Assembly (NCBI RefSeq): GCF_030014915.1
Contig: NZ_JAGIXS010000003.1
Span: 124,001-188,000 of the forward strand
Direction: 5' to 3'
Length of the DNA: 64,000 bases
Origin: Pelomonas sp. V22
GTDB lineage: Bacteria; Pseudomonadota; Gammaproteobacteria; Burkholderiales; Burkholderiaceae_C
In this document: piece after piece, positions 1 through 8,570 of the stretch
Layout of the letters: every line of letters begins with the position of its first letter
Numbering within the stretch: the first letter of the stretch is position 1
Program-made: the position numbers and the translations under genes
The notes under the pieces: generated by a model
What the model was told of the DNA's origin: nothing
The model's input: only the letters and a program-made list of their open reading frames with translations
Database searches by the model: none

Positions 1-149
1 GCCCCGCCGTGCGCGCGGCCGAGGCCCCGCCAGCTGCGGTGCCGGAGGTGCTCGATCCCTTCCTGCCGCTGGCGCCTGTCGCACCGCCGCCGCCGGCCAG
101 TGCCGATGGTTTCGCCGACACCCTGGTGCTCAAGCCCAAGAAGACCTGA
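1..149 (+). CDS. C-terminal end of an unidentified protein (partial)
   Basis: An open frame enters from the left edge and ends at a TGA at 147-149. The visible 48 or so residues are rich in Ala and Pro, with a PPPP run, and end in LVLKPKKT. No domain can be recognised in so short a tail, and the start lies outside the window. It converges on the minus-strand lipase-like gene, whose stop lies 3 nt away, so the two transcripts meet tail to tail. Codon use (G/C at third positions) matches the surrounding genes, which is the main reason to call it coding. Confidence 0.5.
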   Translation, partial: PAVRAAEAPPAAVPEVLDPFLPLAPVAPPPPASADGFADTLVLKPKKT

Positions 150-152
150 CCC

Positions 153-1322
153 TCAGGCCAGCCAGGCCTGCAATTGCATGGTTACCTCGGAGCGGCTCAG
201 GAGCTCCAGATGCCCCATGCGGTAGCCGATCACCTGCCGGTCCGGCATGAATGCGAGCCCTTGCTGCCCTTCGTCTGCCTGGCCCAGCGCGCTGCGCAGC
301 GGTACCAGGCCATCGCCCAGCAGGCGATCCGCCAGCGCGCCACGCCGCGCGGCCAGCGTTGCGGCATAGCTGAAGCAGGCCACCTGCTCGGGCAGCGGCA
401 GTTCGAGCCCGATGCCATGCCGCAGGTCGGTGATGCCGGCGCTGCGCAAACGGCCCAAACGCGCCAGCGGTGCCGTGTAACGCGTGCTGCCGAGCAGCAG
501 GTCCACGCCATGGCCGGCACGTTCCAGCGGCGCACCCAGGTGCGGCGTGCCGAGGAAGATGAGGCGGCCCAATCGCTTCGGCCATTGCAGGCCCTGCGCC
601 TTGGCGCTTTGCAGGGCGCGCCGTATCACCAGGCCGCCCATGCTGTGGGCCAGCACGTCCAGGCGCGCGTCTGGCGCCGAAGCCAGGTGCTGCTCCAGCA
701 GCAGGGCCAGCGCATGGCCGTTGTCGGCAATCGGCCGGCCGGTGTTGTAGCGCAGATAGAGCGGCGTGAGGCCGAGCGACTCGCCCAATGCACGTCCATG
801 GTCGTGCCCCTCGTGCTGCCATTGCAGGTCGTTCATGCACAGGCCGTGGATCAGCAGCAGGTAGCGGCCATTGCCGGCGCCAGGCAGCGCGGCGAGTGGC
901 TGCACGCCTTGGCGCAGGCTCATCGTCGTCGCGAGTGGGCTGTCGGCGGCCGCGAGCCGGTCGCCGATCACGCCATTGAGCGCGGCCAGCACCGCCTCTC
1001 GTTCGGGCGTGCCGGGCGGCTCGCCGTCCAGGCGCACGAACAGCGGCTCCAGCGCGGCCAGGCTGCGTTCCAGCCCTCGGCCCACGAGGCGGTTGGCGCC
1101 CTGCACGCCGCGATAGACGAGGCCGGTGAGCCCGCTGGTCTGGCCGGGCTCCGCACCCGGCCGGGCACCGAGGGTCTGCAACACCGCCTGGTGCACGCCC
1201 TCAACCATCCGTGTGACGCCCGCCGTGGCGGCGGTGGCCAGTTGGGCAGCGCCCCGCAGGTCGCTGGCGCGCAGGTGTCGCAGCACTGAAGGCTTGGTCT
1301 GCTGCTTGGTCTTGCTGCTCAT
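153..1322 (-). CDS. Alpha/beta-hydrolase, lipase/esterase-like
   Basis: A 389-residue protein whose second half is an alpha/beta-hydrolase domain. The oxyanion-hole strand LLLIHG lies at about 155-160 and the nucleophile elbow AHSMGG at 225-230 (Ser227), followed by FLGTPHLGAP, typical of triacylglycerol-lipase/PGAP1-like enzymes. The first 140 residues are helical and Ala/Arg-rich with no clear signal peptide. I took the ATG at 1322, followed by Ser-Ser-Lys, because an upstream extension would run into the neighbouring gene. It lies 61 nt downstream of the dehalogenase-like gene and may be the last gene of that unit, though the gap leaves room for its own promoter. The substrate is unknown; an ester or lipid is an inference from the fold. 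Confidence 0.8.
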   Translation of the reverse strand: MSSKTKQQTKPSVLRHLRASDLRGAAQLATAATAGVTRMVEGVHQAVLQTLGARPGAEPGQTSGLTGLVYRGVQGANRLVGRGLERSLAALEPLFVRLDGEPPGTPEREAVLAALNGVIGDRLAAADSPLATTMSLRQGVQPLAALPGAGNGRYLLLIHGLCMNDLQWQHEGHDHGRALGESLGLTPLYLRYNTGRPIADNGHALALLLEQHLASAPDARLDVLAHSMGGLVIRRALQSAKAQGLQWPKRLGRLIFLGTPHLGAPLERAGHGVDLLLGSTRYTAPLARLGRLRSAGITDLRHGIGLELPLPEQVACFSYAATLAARRGALADRLLGDGLVPLRSALGQADEGQQGLAFMPDRQVIGYRMGHLELLSRSEVTMQLQAWLA

Positions 1323-1383
1323 GGCCGTGCTCCCGTGCCGGAACCTGCGCCGACCTTGGCCTGCAGTAGACCTCAGCCGAGGT

Positions 1384-2301
1384 TCAGCCGTCCACCGCCG
1401 GAGCCTGGCGGATGAAATCCGCGATGGCCTGGGCCAGTTCGGGGCCCTTGTCCTCCTGCAGAAAATGCCCCGCGCCGCGCGTGATGGCATGCGGCTGCCC
1501 CTGGGCACCGGGCACCAGGCGCTGGAACAGCTTCTCGCCGCCCCGCGTGATCGGGTCGCGGCTGCTGAAGAGGGTCAGGAAGGGCTTGTCCCAGCGCTTC
1601 AGCACCTCCCAGGCCTGTTCGTTGGCGCCGCGCTCGGGGTCGTCCGGCGTGGTGGGCACGAAGGTCGGAAACAGGCGTGCCGCGAGGCGGTAGCGCCGGC
1701 CAGGGAAGGGCGCGTCATAGGCCGCGATCTCGGCCGGGCTGAGCTTGGCCACGCAGCCGCTGTCGACGATGCGCCCGATCGGGAACCAGGGGCTCCAGCG
1801 TGCGAACGCGCGCCAGAGGCGGAAGGCGCGCGGCACCGGCACCGTGCCGGTGGGCAGGCCGCCATTGGCCAGCACGGCGCGGGCGAAGCGGTCCGGGTGG
1901 GCCGTGAGCATGCGCAGGCCGATCAGCGATCCCCAGTCCTGGCAGAACAGGGTCAGTCCGCGCAGGTCCATCGCCACCAGCCAGTCGCACATCCAGCGCA
2001 CATGCTGGGCATAGGAATAGACACCGCGTTCGGTCGGCTTGTCGGAGCGGCCGAAGCCGATCAGGTCCGGCACGATCACGCGATGGCCGGCCGCCACCAG
2101 GCCCGGGATCATCTTGCGGTACAGGTAGGACCAGGTCGGCTCGCCATGCATCAGCAAGACCGGCGCGCCGTCGCGCGGGCCTTCGTCGATGTAGGCATAG
2201 CGCAGGCCCTCGATCTCGAGGTAGTGAGGCTCGTAGGGAAAGTCGGGCAGCTGGGCAAAGCGAGCCTCGGGGGTGCGCAGCACCTGCAACGGACGCGTCA
2301 T
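1384..2301 (-). CDS. Haloalkane dehalogenase-like alpha/beta-hydrolase (HLD-I type)
   Basis: A 305-residue alpha/beta-hydrolase that matches haloalkane dehalogenases (EC 3.8.1.5), which hydrolyse a carbon-halogen bond through an Asp ester intermediate. Visible elements are HGEPTWSYLYRK (52-63, with the halide-contacting region), DLIGFGRSDKP (79-89), the nucleophile CQDWGS (Asp122, followed by halide-binding Trp123), the acid SSRDP (Asp249) and the base GAGHFLQED (His279). Asp rather than Ser as nucleophile separates it from esterases and most epoxide hydrolases. The length equals the family norm. It sits 36 nt downstream of the MBL-fold gene, probably in the same transcript. Activity on a halogenated compound is a family inference; the surrounding sulfatase genes suggest the natural substrate may differ. 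Confidence 0.88.
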   Translation of the reverse strand: MTRPLQVLRTPEARFAQLPDFPYEPHYLEIEGLRYAYIDEGPRDGAPVLLMHGEPTWSYLYRKMIPGLVAAGHRVIVPDLIGFGRSDKPTERGVYSYAQHVRWMCDWLVAMDLRGLTLFCQDWGSLIGLRMLTAHPDRFARAVLANGGLPTGTVPVPRAFRLWRAFARWSPWFPIGRIVDSGCVAKLSPAEIAAYDAPFPGRRYRLAARLFPTFVPTTPDDPERGANEQAWEVLKRWDKPFLTLFSSRDPITRGGEKLFQRLVPGAQGQPHAITRGAGHFLQEDKGPELAQAIADFIRQAPAVDG

Positions 2302-2337
2302 GGGGATCTCTTTCTCGCTGTTCTTCTGTTCGCTGTT

Positions 2338-3414
2338 TCAGAAGCGGCGCTGGTGCCGGACTTCCTGGCTGCCGGCCGGCAGGCTGATCAAGTCGCCGTC
2401 GATGCCCACACGCAGCGGGCCGGTGTAGATCTCGCCGGCGCGGCCAAGGAAGGCGGCCTCCATGCCCGGCAAGGGCAGGGGCGGCGCGATGTGGTTGAGC
2501 AGCAGGAAGCGCACCTGGGCATCGCGCGCCACTTCGGCGGCTTGCTCAGGCGAGGTGTGGTAGTCCACGATGTCGGCCATCAGCTTCTTCACGTTGGGCC
2601 GGCCGGCCTGGGCGGCCGCCTCGCCGATCAGGCCGACCATGGGCGCGGCCAGGGCCTCGTGCACCAGCAGGTCCACGCCGGTGGCTTCACGGGCGACCGC
2701 CGCCGACTTCTTGGTGTCGCCGCTGATCACCACGCTGCGGTCCTTGTAGCGGATGCGGTAGCCCACGGCCGGATGCACCGGCGCATGGTCCACGGCGAAC
2801 GCGGCAATCTCCAGATCGCCTTCCTTCAGCAGCACCAGCCGTTCACCCTCTGGCACGTTGAAGGCTCGGGCCTCGCCGCCAAAGCCGCCGGGCGGCAGCG
2901 TGGCCTCGCCGTGGTGGGCGATGCGGTAGCCGCTGTCGGCGCGGTAGACCTGGCGCAGGCCGTCCACCACGTCCTGCACGCCCTCGGGGCCGTAGACTGG
3001 CGCCGGCTTGGCATTGCCGGTCGAGACCCAGCGCTGCAGCAGCAACTCGCCCAGGCCGTCGAGGTGGTCCGAATGGAAATGCGTGAGGAAGACGGCCTCG
3101 ATGCGGCCGTGGGCCAGGCCGAAGCGCCCGAGGTTGCGCACGGTGGCGTTGCCGGCATCGAAGACGAAGGCATGTTGCCCGGCGATGACCAGGGTGCAGG
3201 GGCCGCCGCGCTTGTCGTCGGAGAAGGGTGAGCCGGCGCCGCACAGGCCCACATGCAGGCCGTCGGGCAGCTCGCGCAGCGGGTCGGCGGCCAGGTGGGC
3301 CGTGGCCACGCGGCTGGCGATGGCCAGGCTCAGCGGCGCCCGGTAGACATAGGCCAGGGCCAGGCCCAGTGCCGCCAGCAGGCCCATGCCCAGGGCAAGT
3401 TGCTTCAGCTTCAT
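2338..3414 (-). CDS. Exported metallo-beta-lactamase-fold hydrolase
   Basis: A 358-residue MBL-fold metalloenzyme. A hydrophobic N-terminal segment (about residues 7-25) suggests an export signal or membrane anchor, so the enzyme probably works in the periplasm. The zinc motif THFHSDHLDG lies at 111-120 (His112, His114, Asp116, His117), with later ligands around SGDT and LLNHIAPP. The architecture resembles the RNase Z/arylsulfatase-like branch of the superfamily. The ATG at 3414 was chosen because GGGAG lies 6 nt upstream; the in-frame codon at 3432 is only a TTG. It lies 24 nt after the SDR gene and is likely co-transcribed. Hydrolysis of an ester or sulfate ester is plausible, but the substrate cannot be read from sequence. 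Confidence 0.82.
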   Translation of the reverse strand: MKLKQLALGMGLLAALGLALAYVYRAPLSLAIASRVATAHLAADPLRELPDGLHVGLCGAGSPFSDDKRGGPCTLVIAGQHAFVFDAGNATVRNLGRFGLAHGRIEAVFLTHFHSDHLDGLGELLLQRWVSTGNAKPAPVYGPEGVQDVVDGLRQVYRADSGYRIAHHGEATLPPGGFGGEARAFNVPEGERLVLLKEGDLEIAAFAVDHAPVHPAVGYRIRYKDRSVVISGDTKKSAAVAREATGVDLLVHEALAAPMVGLIGEAAAQAGRPNVKKLMADIVDYHTSPEQAAEVARDAQVRFLLLNHIAPPLPLPGMEAAFLGRAGEIYTGPLRVGIDGDLISLPAGSQEVRHQRRF

Positions 3415-3438
3415 CGGAGGCTCCCGTTTCAAGGCGGA

Positions 3439-4233
3439 TCAAACGCCGAAGATGCGCGCCAGTTGCACGCCCATTCCCTGCCACCAGGGCGAGACGTAGC
3501 GCAGGCGCGGGCGACCGGCTTCCGCCGCGCGGACGATCTTGGCCACGATGCCATCGGTGCTGCGCGCCTCGAGCAGGCGGAACACGCGCGTCTCCTCGGA
3601 CCGCAGTCGCTCGACCTGGCCGGCGAAGTAGGAGCTCTGCTGCATCCAGGCGTACTTGCGCTCGGTCATGCGCTGGTTGAAGCCGGTGTGGATCGCGCCG
3701 GGCTCGATCAGCGCCACCTGCACGCCGCAGCGGAGCCGGTCCAGTTCGGCTCGCAAGCCGGCGGCGCCGGCCGACAGCGCAAACTTGCTCATCGAGTAAG
3801 GCATCAGAAAGGGCATGGGCACGCGGCCAGCGATGGAGCTGACGAACAGCACCGTGCCCGAGCGTCGGGCGATCATGCCGGCCAGCGCGACCTGGCTGAG
3901 GGCCAGTGTCGAGAACAGATTGACCTCGAAGGTCTGGCGTATGCGCTCCACGTCGACCTCCGCGAGCGAGCCGGATTCGCCCACGCCAGCGTTGTTGATC
4001 AGCACGTCCAGCGGCTCGTCGCGCAAGCTCTCGCGGTCGGCCGGGTCGGTGATGTCGAGCTTGCGCACCTGCAGGCGCTGGCCCCTGCGCTCGCTCTCGA
4101 CGCGCATGGCCTCGGCCTGTGCCTCGTCGGCGGTGGTGGCGATCACGCGGTGGCCGCGTGCCGCGAGCGCGAACGCCGCGTCGCGGCCGATGCCGCTGCC
4201 CGCGCCGGTGATCAGGATGGTCTTTGCTTTCAT
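3439..4233 (-). CDS. Short-chain dehydrogenase/reductase (SDR)
   Basis: A 264-residue classical SDR. The cofactor motif TGAGSGIG is at 9-16, the NNAG motif at 80-83, the catalytic serine in FVSSIAG (about 132-133), and the Tyr-x3-Lys pair in PYSMSKFA (Tyr146, Lys150). The family oxidises or reduces an alcohol/ketone with NAD(P). Its ATG overlaps the TGA of the propeller-like gene (ATGA at 4230-4233), which implies translational coupling. Longer upstream starts would lie inside that gene and have no coding character. In this setting it would handle a hydroxyl released by sulfatase or hydrolase action, which is an inference. Confidence 0.88.
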   Translation of the reverse strand: MKAKTILITGAGSGIGRDAAFALAARGHRVIATTADEAQAEAMRVESERRGQRLQVRKLDITDPADRESLRDEPLDVLINNAGVGESGSLAEVDVERIRQTFEVNLFSTLALSQVALAGMIARRSGTVLFVSSIAGRVPMPFLMPYSMSKFALSAGAAGLRAELDRLRCGVQVALIEPGAIHTGFNQRMTERKYAWMQQSSYFAGQVERLRSEETRVFRLLEARSTDGIVAKIVRAAEAGRPRLRYVSPWWQGMGVQLARIFGV

Positions 4234-5477
4234 TGCACATGCACCCGGGTGAGGCGGTCCATCGAGGACCAGTAGAAATCGCGGCCGAAGCCGCTGCTCG
4301 GGAACACCACGCCCTGCATGTGGCCGGCGGTGCGCACCCGGCCGAGCTCGGCGCCCGTCTCGATGGCGAGCACCACGACCGACTCGCGCAGGCCCCGGTG
4401 GTCGTTGACCACCAGCTCGCCGGTATCCGGGTACAGGATCATGTGGCTGGCCGCGCCGAAGGGTTGGTGCTGCCACAGCGGGGCCAGGTCGGCCAGGCCC
4501 TCGCCGTAGCGCCAGGCGCGCAGCACCGCATTGGCCGAGTCGTAGGCGACGACGATGCGCCGGCGCGGGTCCAGCAGCGGCGGGTTGGTGATGGCGCCGC
4601 GTGGCAGGCCGCTCACCTCCAGGGCCTGCAGCGCGCCGTCGCGCAGCGACACGCGGATCAGGCGGTTGGCGCCGGCGCTGCGCGCGGCACCGGTCATGCG
4701 CACCAGGTAGCGGTGGCGGCCGTTGTCCATCAGCCAGGCCTGATCGCCGTGGATCACCAGGTCCCAGCCATGGCTGTTGGGGCTGTCAGCCAGGTAATCG
4801 GGCTGCCAGCCCGTGTCCAGTCGCAGTTGTTGGGACGCTTCATCCCAGTGGTAGCGGTAGAGATGGCGCAGGCACACCACGTAGACGGTGTTGCCCACGG
4901 CACTGAGCCTGGCAACCGAGGGCTCGGGCAGGTCCACGTCGGGCGCGGCGCTGGCCAGTTGCTCGTCCAGCACGCTCAGGCGCGCCGGCGTGCGCTCGGA
5001 CAGGTTCTTGGTGACGATCAGGCCGTTGTCCAGGATCACGAAGGAGTTGTAGGGCTCGGCCACCGGCAGCTGGCAACTGGCCATCAGCTGGCAGTCGCGG
5101 TCCAGCCGGTGCGCATGGCGGCCGTAGACCACGTAGAGCGAGCCGTTGCGGTGCACGGCCAGACCGCCCGGCCACATGGGCCCGCCGCGCAGGCGGGGCG
5201 AGCGGCGCAGCGTGCGCAGGCTCAGCGGGTCGATGCGCTCCACGCAGGCCGTGGTCGGCAGGCCGAGGTGGGCGCGCAGCGCCGAATGCGTCAGCAAGAA
5301 GACCTCGCCCGGCGCGCCCAGCACGGTCATGGTGCTGAGCTGGGTGCGGCGGCTGGTCTGCGCGAGGCGCTCGCCGGGCTGCAGCGCGAGGCCCGGTGTG
5401 CCATGCGGCGATTGCAGGCGTGCCGGCCCGCCATCCTCGCCGGGCCAGGGGCTGTCGAAGTAGCCGGCAGCGCTCAT
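4230..5477 (-). CDS. Uncharacterised protein, probable beta-propeller
   Basis: A 415-residue protein with no recognised family. Repeating short beta-strand patterns such as GSLYVVYG, NTVYVVCL, GELVVNDH and RRIVVAYD, spaced by roughly 40-60 residues, suggest a propeller related to SMP-30/strictosidine-synthase or NHL-type proteins. No signal peptide or membrane segment is evident, so a cytoplasmic location is more likely than export, unlike the sulfatase before it. It is joined on both sides by ATGA overlaps (5474-5477 with the sulfatase, 4230-4233 with the SDR), so its product is made in step with those enzymes. A lactonase or a substrate-sensing or scaffolding role are both possible; neither can be shown from sequence. 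Confidence 0.72.
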   Translation of the reverse strand: MSAAGYFDSPWPGEDGGPARLQSPHGTPGLALQPGERLAQTSRRTQLSTMTVLGAPGEVFLLTHSALRAHLGLPTTACVERIDPLSLRTLRRSPRLRGGPMWPGGLAVHRNGSLYVVYGRHAHRLDRDCQLMASCQLPVAEPYNSFVILDNGLIVTKNLSERTPARLSVLDEQLASAAPDVDLPEPSVARLSAVGNTVYVVCLRHLYRYHWDEASQQLRLDTGWQPDYLADSPNSHGWDLVIHGDQAWLMDNGRHRYLVRMTGAARSAGANRLIRVSLRDGALQALEVSGLPRGAITNPPLLDPRRRIVVAYDSANAVLRAWRYGEGLADLAPLWQHQPFGAASHMILYPDTGELVVNDHRGLRESVVVLAIETGAELGRVRTAGHMQGVVFPSSGFGRDFYWSSMDRLTRVHVQ

Positions 5478-7270
5478 CGGGCGCGGCGCCGGCGCCAGAT
5501 CCAGTAGCCCAGGCCGGCACCCATCAGCAGCAGCACGGTGATCACCGGCGCGCGGTAGCGCGGGATGTAGACCAGGTGGATGGCATTGGTCATCACCTGC
5601 TGGCGCGGTTCGTAGCCGGGCGGCATGGGCAGCACGCCGTTGGCCTTGGCATAGGCCTCGTAGTCGGCCAGCATCTGGCGAAAGACTTCGGGCAGGCGCG
5701 CCTTCAGGTCGTTGGTTTCACCGGGGTCGCGCCGGATGTCGTAGAGATGCCATTGCCCGTCGCCCACCGGCGGGATGTTGCGTATCAGCTTGAGGTCGCC
5801 CTTGAACAAGGCCTCGTTGCCGGACAGCTCGTAGCCCACCGGCTCGTCGACCGGATGCACGCGGTCGGCTTCGCCACGCAGGGCGGGCAGCAGGCTGCGG
5901 CCGTAGATGGGCTCGACCGGCTGGCCCCGATACAGCGTGCCCGGATGCTGCGTGCCGGCCAGCTCCAGCAGCGTGGGCACGATGTCGTTGATGTGGGTGA
6001 AGCTGCCCTGGATCTTGTCGGCCGGCATGCCCGGCACGCCGGCCACGATCAGCGGCACGCGGATGCCGCCTTCGCCGCTGTAGAACTTGTAGGTGGCCAA
6101 CGGTGAGGCGGCTGCGCTGCCCCAGCTCGGGCCGATCACCGTGTAGGCGCCCTTGGCACCGAGGCTGTCGATGTCGCGCTTGTACTGCCAGTCCAGCCAC
6201 AGCCGGCCGAGCGGAATCTCGTAGGGGTCGGAGGCTTCTGACCCGTTGTCGGACATGAACAGGAAGACCGTGTTGTCGTACTGGCCGGTCTGCTTCAGGT
6301 AGTCGATGAGCCGGCCCACATGGTGATCCATGGCCTCGGCCATCGCGGCATAGACCTCCATGCGGCGGGCGTCATAGGCCTGCTGCTGTGGTGTGCTCTT
6401 GGCCCAGTCGGCCGTGGTGCTCATGCGCACCATGGCGGTATCGGGTGGCACCAGGCCGAGCGCGGCGGCGCGGTCGCGCCGGGCCTGGCGCACCGCATCC
6501 CAGCCGGCGTCGTAGCGGCCCTTGTACTTGTCGACGAAGGCCTTGGGCGCCTGCAGCGGGATGTGGTTGGCCTGGAAGGCCACGTAGGCGAAGAAGGGCT
6601 GCTGCTGGCGCTTGTCGCTGCGGATGTAGTCGATCGCACGATCGACGAAATACTCCGACGAGTAATAGTCGCTCGGCATCTTGGCCGGCTTGCCGTCCTC
6701 GTACCAGTAGACCTGGTCGTTCAGGTCCAGGTAGCGCTTGCCGGTTTCCCAGTTGTCGGAGCCGCTGTCGCCCTGGATCAGCGAGCGGTCGAAGCCGCGC
6801 TGGTCGGGCAGGTTGTAGGGCTCCTTGCCCACATGCCATTTGCCGGCCACATAGGTGCGGTAGCCGCTGTCGCGCAGCAGCGAGGCCACGGTCACCACCT
6901 CGCGCTTGAGCACGCTCAGGTAGCCGGGCTGGCCGAGGTGTTCCAGCGGGATCGCCTCGCGCATGTTGCCGACGCCGTTGCGGTGGTTGTCCACGCCGGT
7001 CAGCAGCATCGAGCGCGTGGGCGAACAGGAGGCGCTCACATGGAAGTTGGAGAAGCGCATGCCGCGCCTGGCCAGCGCATCGAGGTTGGGCGTGGCGATC
7101 TCGCCGCCGAAGGCGCCCACGTCGCTGAAGCCCCAGTCGTCAGCCAGGAACACCACGATATTGGGCCGACGAGGTGCGTCGGGCGCGGGCGCAGCCAGGG
7201 TGGCGCCGGCCAGGGCGAGCACCAGCGAGAGCGTCAGCGAGGGCGTCAGTCGGGTTAGCAGGTTCGGCAT
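5474..7270 (-). CDS. Exported arylsulfatase (formylglycine-dependent), C-terminally anchored
   Basis: A 598-residue type I sulfatase, which hydrolyses sulfate esters using a formylglycine made from cysteine. A signal peptide covers residues 1-27 (ending ATLAAP). The metal-binding aspartates are in LADDWGFSD (Asp44, Asp45). The maturation signature CSPTR (Cys82) matches CxPxR exactly, and GKWH (143-146) and SDNGSE follow as expected. A C-terminal hydrophobic stretch followed by RRRRAR suggests tethering to the inner membrane. Its ATG overlaps the stop of the DsbA-like gene and its stop overlaps the start of the propeller-like gene. The enzyme that would convert Cys82 is encoded at 12,020-13,051. 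The substrate is unknown. Confidence 0.93.
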   Translation of the reverse strand: MPNLLTRLTPSLTLSLVLALAGATLAAPAPDAPRRPNIVVFLADDWGFSDVGAFGGEIATPNLDALARRGMRFSNFHVSASCSPTRSMLLTGVDNHRNGVGNMREAIPLEHLGQPGYLSVLKREVVTVASLLRDSGYRTYVAGKWHVGKEPYNLPDQRGFDRSLIQGDSGSDNWETGKRYLDLNDQVYWYEDGKPAKMPSDYYSSEYFVDRAIDYIRSDKRQQQPFFAYVAFQANHIPLQAPKAFVDKYKGRYDAGWDAVRQARRDRAAALGLVPPDTAMVRMSTTADWAKSTPQQQAYDARRMEVYAAMAEAMDHHVGRLIDYLKQTGQYDNTVFLFMSDNGSEASDPYEIPLGRLWLDWQYKRDIDSLGAKGAYTVIGPSWGSAAASPLATYKFYSGEGGIRVPLIVAGVPGMPADKIQGSFTHINDIVPTLLELAGTQHPGTLYRGQPVEPIYGRSLLPALRGEADRVHPVDEPVGYELSGNEALFKGDLKLIRNIPPVGDGQWHLYDIRRDPGETNDLKARLPEVFRQMLADYEAYAKANGVLPMPPGYEPRQQVMTNAIHLVYIPRYRAPVITVLLLMGAGLGYWIWRRRRAR

Positions 7271-8559
7271 CAGGAGTTTGCTTTCGACAACAGGGTCTCG
7301 GTCACGGCCCAGAGGCGGTCCTGACCCCAGACGGCGCAGGCCCCCACGCGGAACGAGGGCACGCCCCACAGGCCCAGTCCGAACAGGGCTTTGCGGTTGG
7401 CCTCGGCGGTCTGGCGCCATTGCTCGTCCTGCAGGGCGAGCTTCGCCTGCGCCCAATCGAGGCCGGCGCGCTCCGCGATACGGCGCAGGCCCCGCTCGCT
7501 GCCGGCGTCCAGCCCCTCGGCCCAGACGCCCTGCATGAAGCTGCTCACATAGGACTGACCCAGGCCCAGGCTTTCGGCGAGCGGGATCAGGGCGAGGCCA
7601 CGCTCGGTCGGGCGACCCACCGGGTCGTTGATGCGGCCGAAGGGCGTGCCGCGCAGGCGTGCCTCGCGGGCGGCATCGGCAGCAATGTAGCGGCGCTTCT
7701 CGCGCGGCACCGGCAGGCCGCGCATGACCATGGGCAGCACGAAACGCAGTCGCACCGGCGCGCCCGTGAGCCGGCCCAGTTCGAACACGCGGGGCGCCAC
7801 GATGGCCGAGTAGGGGCTGCGCAGCGAGAAGAAGAAGTCGATGGGCGCGGGCGAGTCGAGCAGGCAGGGGGGGGCGAGGTCCGGCGCGGGCGGATGCAGG
7901 CAGCCCGACACCCCCGGCGCCTGCGCACCGAGCGCCTGCAGGCGCTGTTCCAGGTGGTGCAGGCGGTCCAGCCCCCAGTACCACTCGCCGCCGTAGAAGA
8001 AGGTGGCGCCGAGGTAGTGCCCCAGCTGCTGCCGGGCATGGCCGCCTTCGGCCAGGGCCTGGGCCACGTCTATCGGCCCGGCCTCCTCGCCGGCGAGGCT
8101 GAGGCCGCGCCACAAGGCTTCGCTGCGCTCGCCGGCGCGCGTCATGAAGTCGCCGTGCGCGAGGTCGGCCGCCAGCTGGCCCAGCACGCGCGCCAGGATG
8201 GCGGCGTTGGGCTGGGCGCCGGGGTCCTTGAAGTGCAATCCCACGTGGGCCGCGAGCAGGGCCGCATCGCGCCGGCTGTAGGCCACCAGGCGCTCGCGCT
8301 CGGGGGCGGCACTCGCCGCCGGTGGTGGCACCAGGTGCGGCACCCAGTCGACCCGGTAGCGCGCCATGAGGGCCGGCAGTTGCTGGGCCGCCAGCGCGCT
8401 GTAGGGGTCGTCGACCTGGTGGAAGTAGTGCACCTGGTGGGGCGCACCGCGCGCCTGGCGCCGCCGCTCGAAGGCGGCCCGGCGGGCGGCCAGCCGCTCC
8501 GGCGAGAGCAGGCGCTGGCTGATGGCGGGCATCAGCAGACGCTGGAGGAGCGACGCCAT
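7270..8559 (-). CDS. Tandem DsbA-fold protein (2-hydroxychromene-2-carboxylate isomerase-like)
   Basis: A 429-residue protein containing two copies of a DsbA/kappa-GST-like fold. The N-terminal copy begins with HYFHQVDDPYSALAA and ends in a region with FFYGGEWYWGLDRL. The C-terminal copy begins IDFFFSLRSPYSAIVAP, typical of 2-hydroxychromene-2-carboxylate isomerase, and ends with LWGVPSFRVG. Neither copy has a CxxC motif, so thiol-disulfide exchange is unlikely; GSH-dependent isomerisation fits better. There is no signal peptide. The ATG at 8559 is 11 nt after the porin gene stop, and the gene's TGA overlaps the sulfatase ATG. A run of eight G at 7867-7874 lies inside the gene. Single-domain relatives are about 200 residues, so this is a duplication or fusion. 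Confidence 0.75.
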   Translation of the reverse strand: MASLLQRLLMPAISQRLLSPERLAARRAAFERRRQARGAPHQVHYFHQVDDPYSALAAQQLPALMARYRVDWVPHLVPPPAASAAPERERLVAYSRRDAALLAAHVGLHFKDPGAQPNAAILARVLGQLAADLAHGDFMTRAGERSEALWRGLSLAGEEAGPIDVAQALAEGGHARQQLGHYLGATFFYGGEWYWGLDRLHHLEQRLQALGAQAPGVSGCLHPPAPDLAPPCLLDSPAPIDFFFSLRSPYSAIVAPRVFELGRLTGAPVRLRFVLPMVMRGLPVPREKRRYIAADAAREARLRGTPFGRINDPVGRPTERGLALIPLAESLGLGQSYVSSFMQGVWAEGLDAGSERGLRRIAERAGLDWAQAKLALQDEQWRQTAEANRKALFGLGLWGVPSFRVGACAVWGQDRLWAVTETLLSKANS

Positions 8560-8570
8560 GCCCGAGCGCC

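Noticed and set aside
174-1289. Long plus-strand open frame opposite the lipase-like gene
   Set aside because: It is the antisense of a well-supported alpha/beta-hydrolase; the protein is Gln/Arg/His-rich with no domain, typical of antisense frames at high GC.
1126-3231. Plus-strand open frame of 701 codons
   Set aside because: It is antisense to the dehalogenase-like and MBL genes; it has low-complexity composition and no motif.
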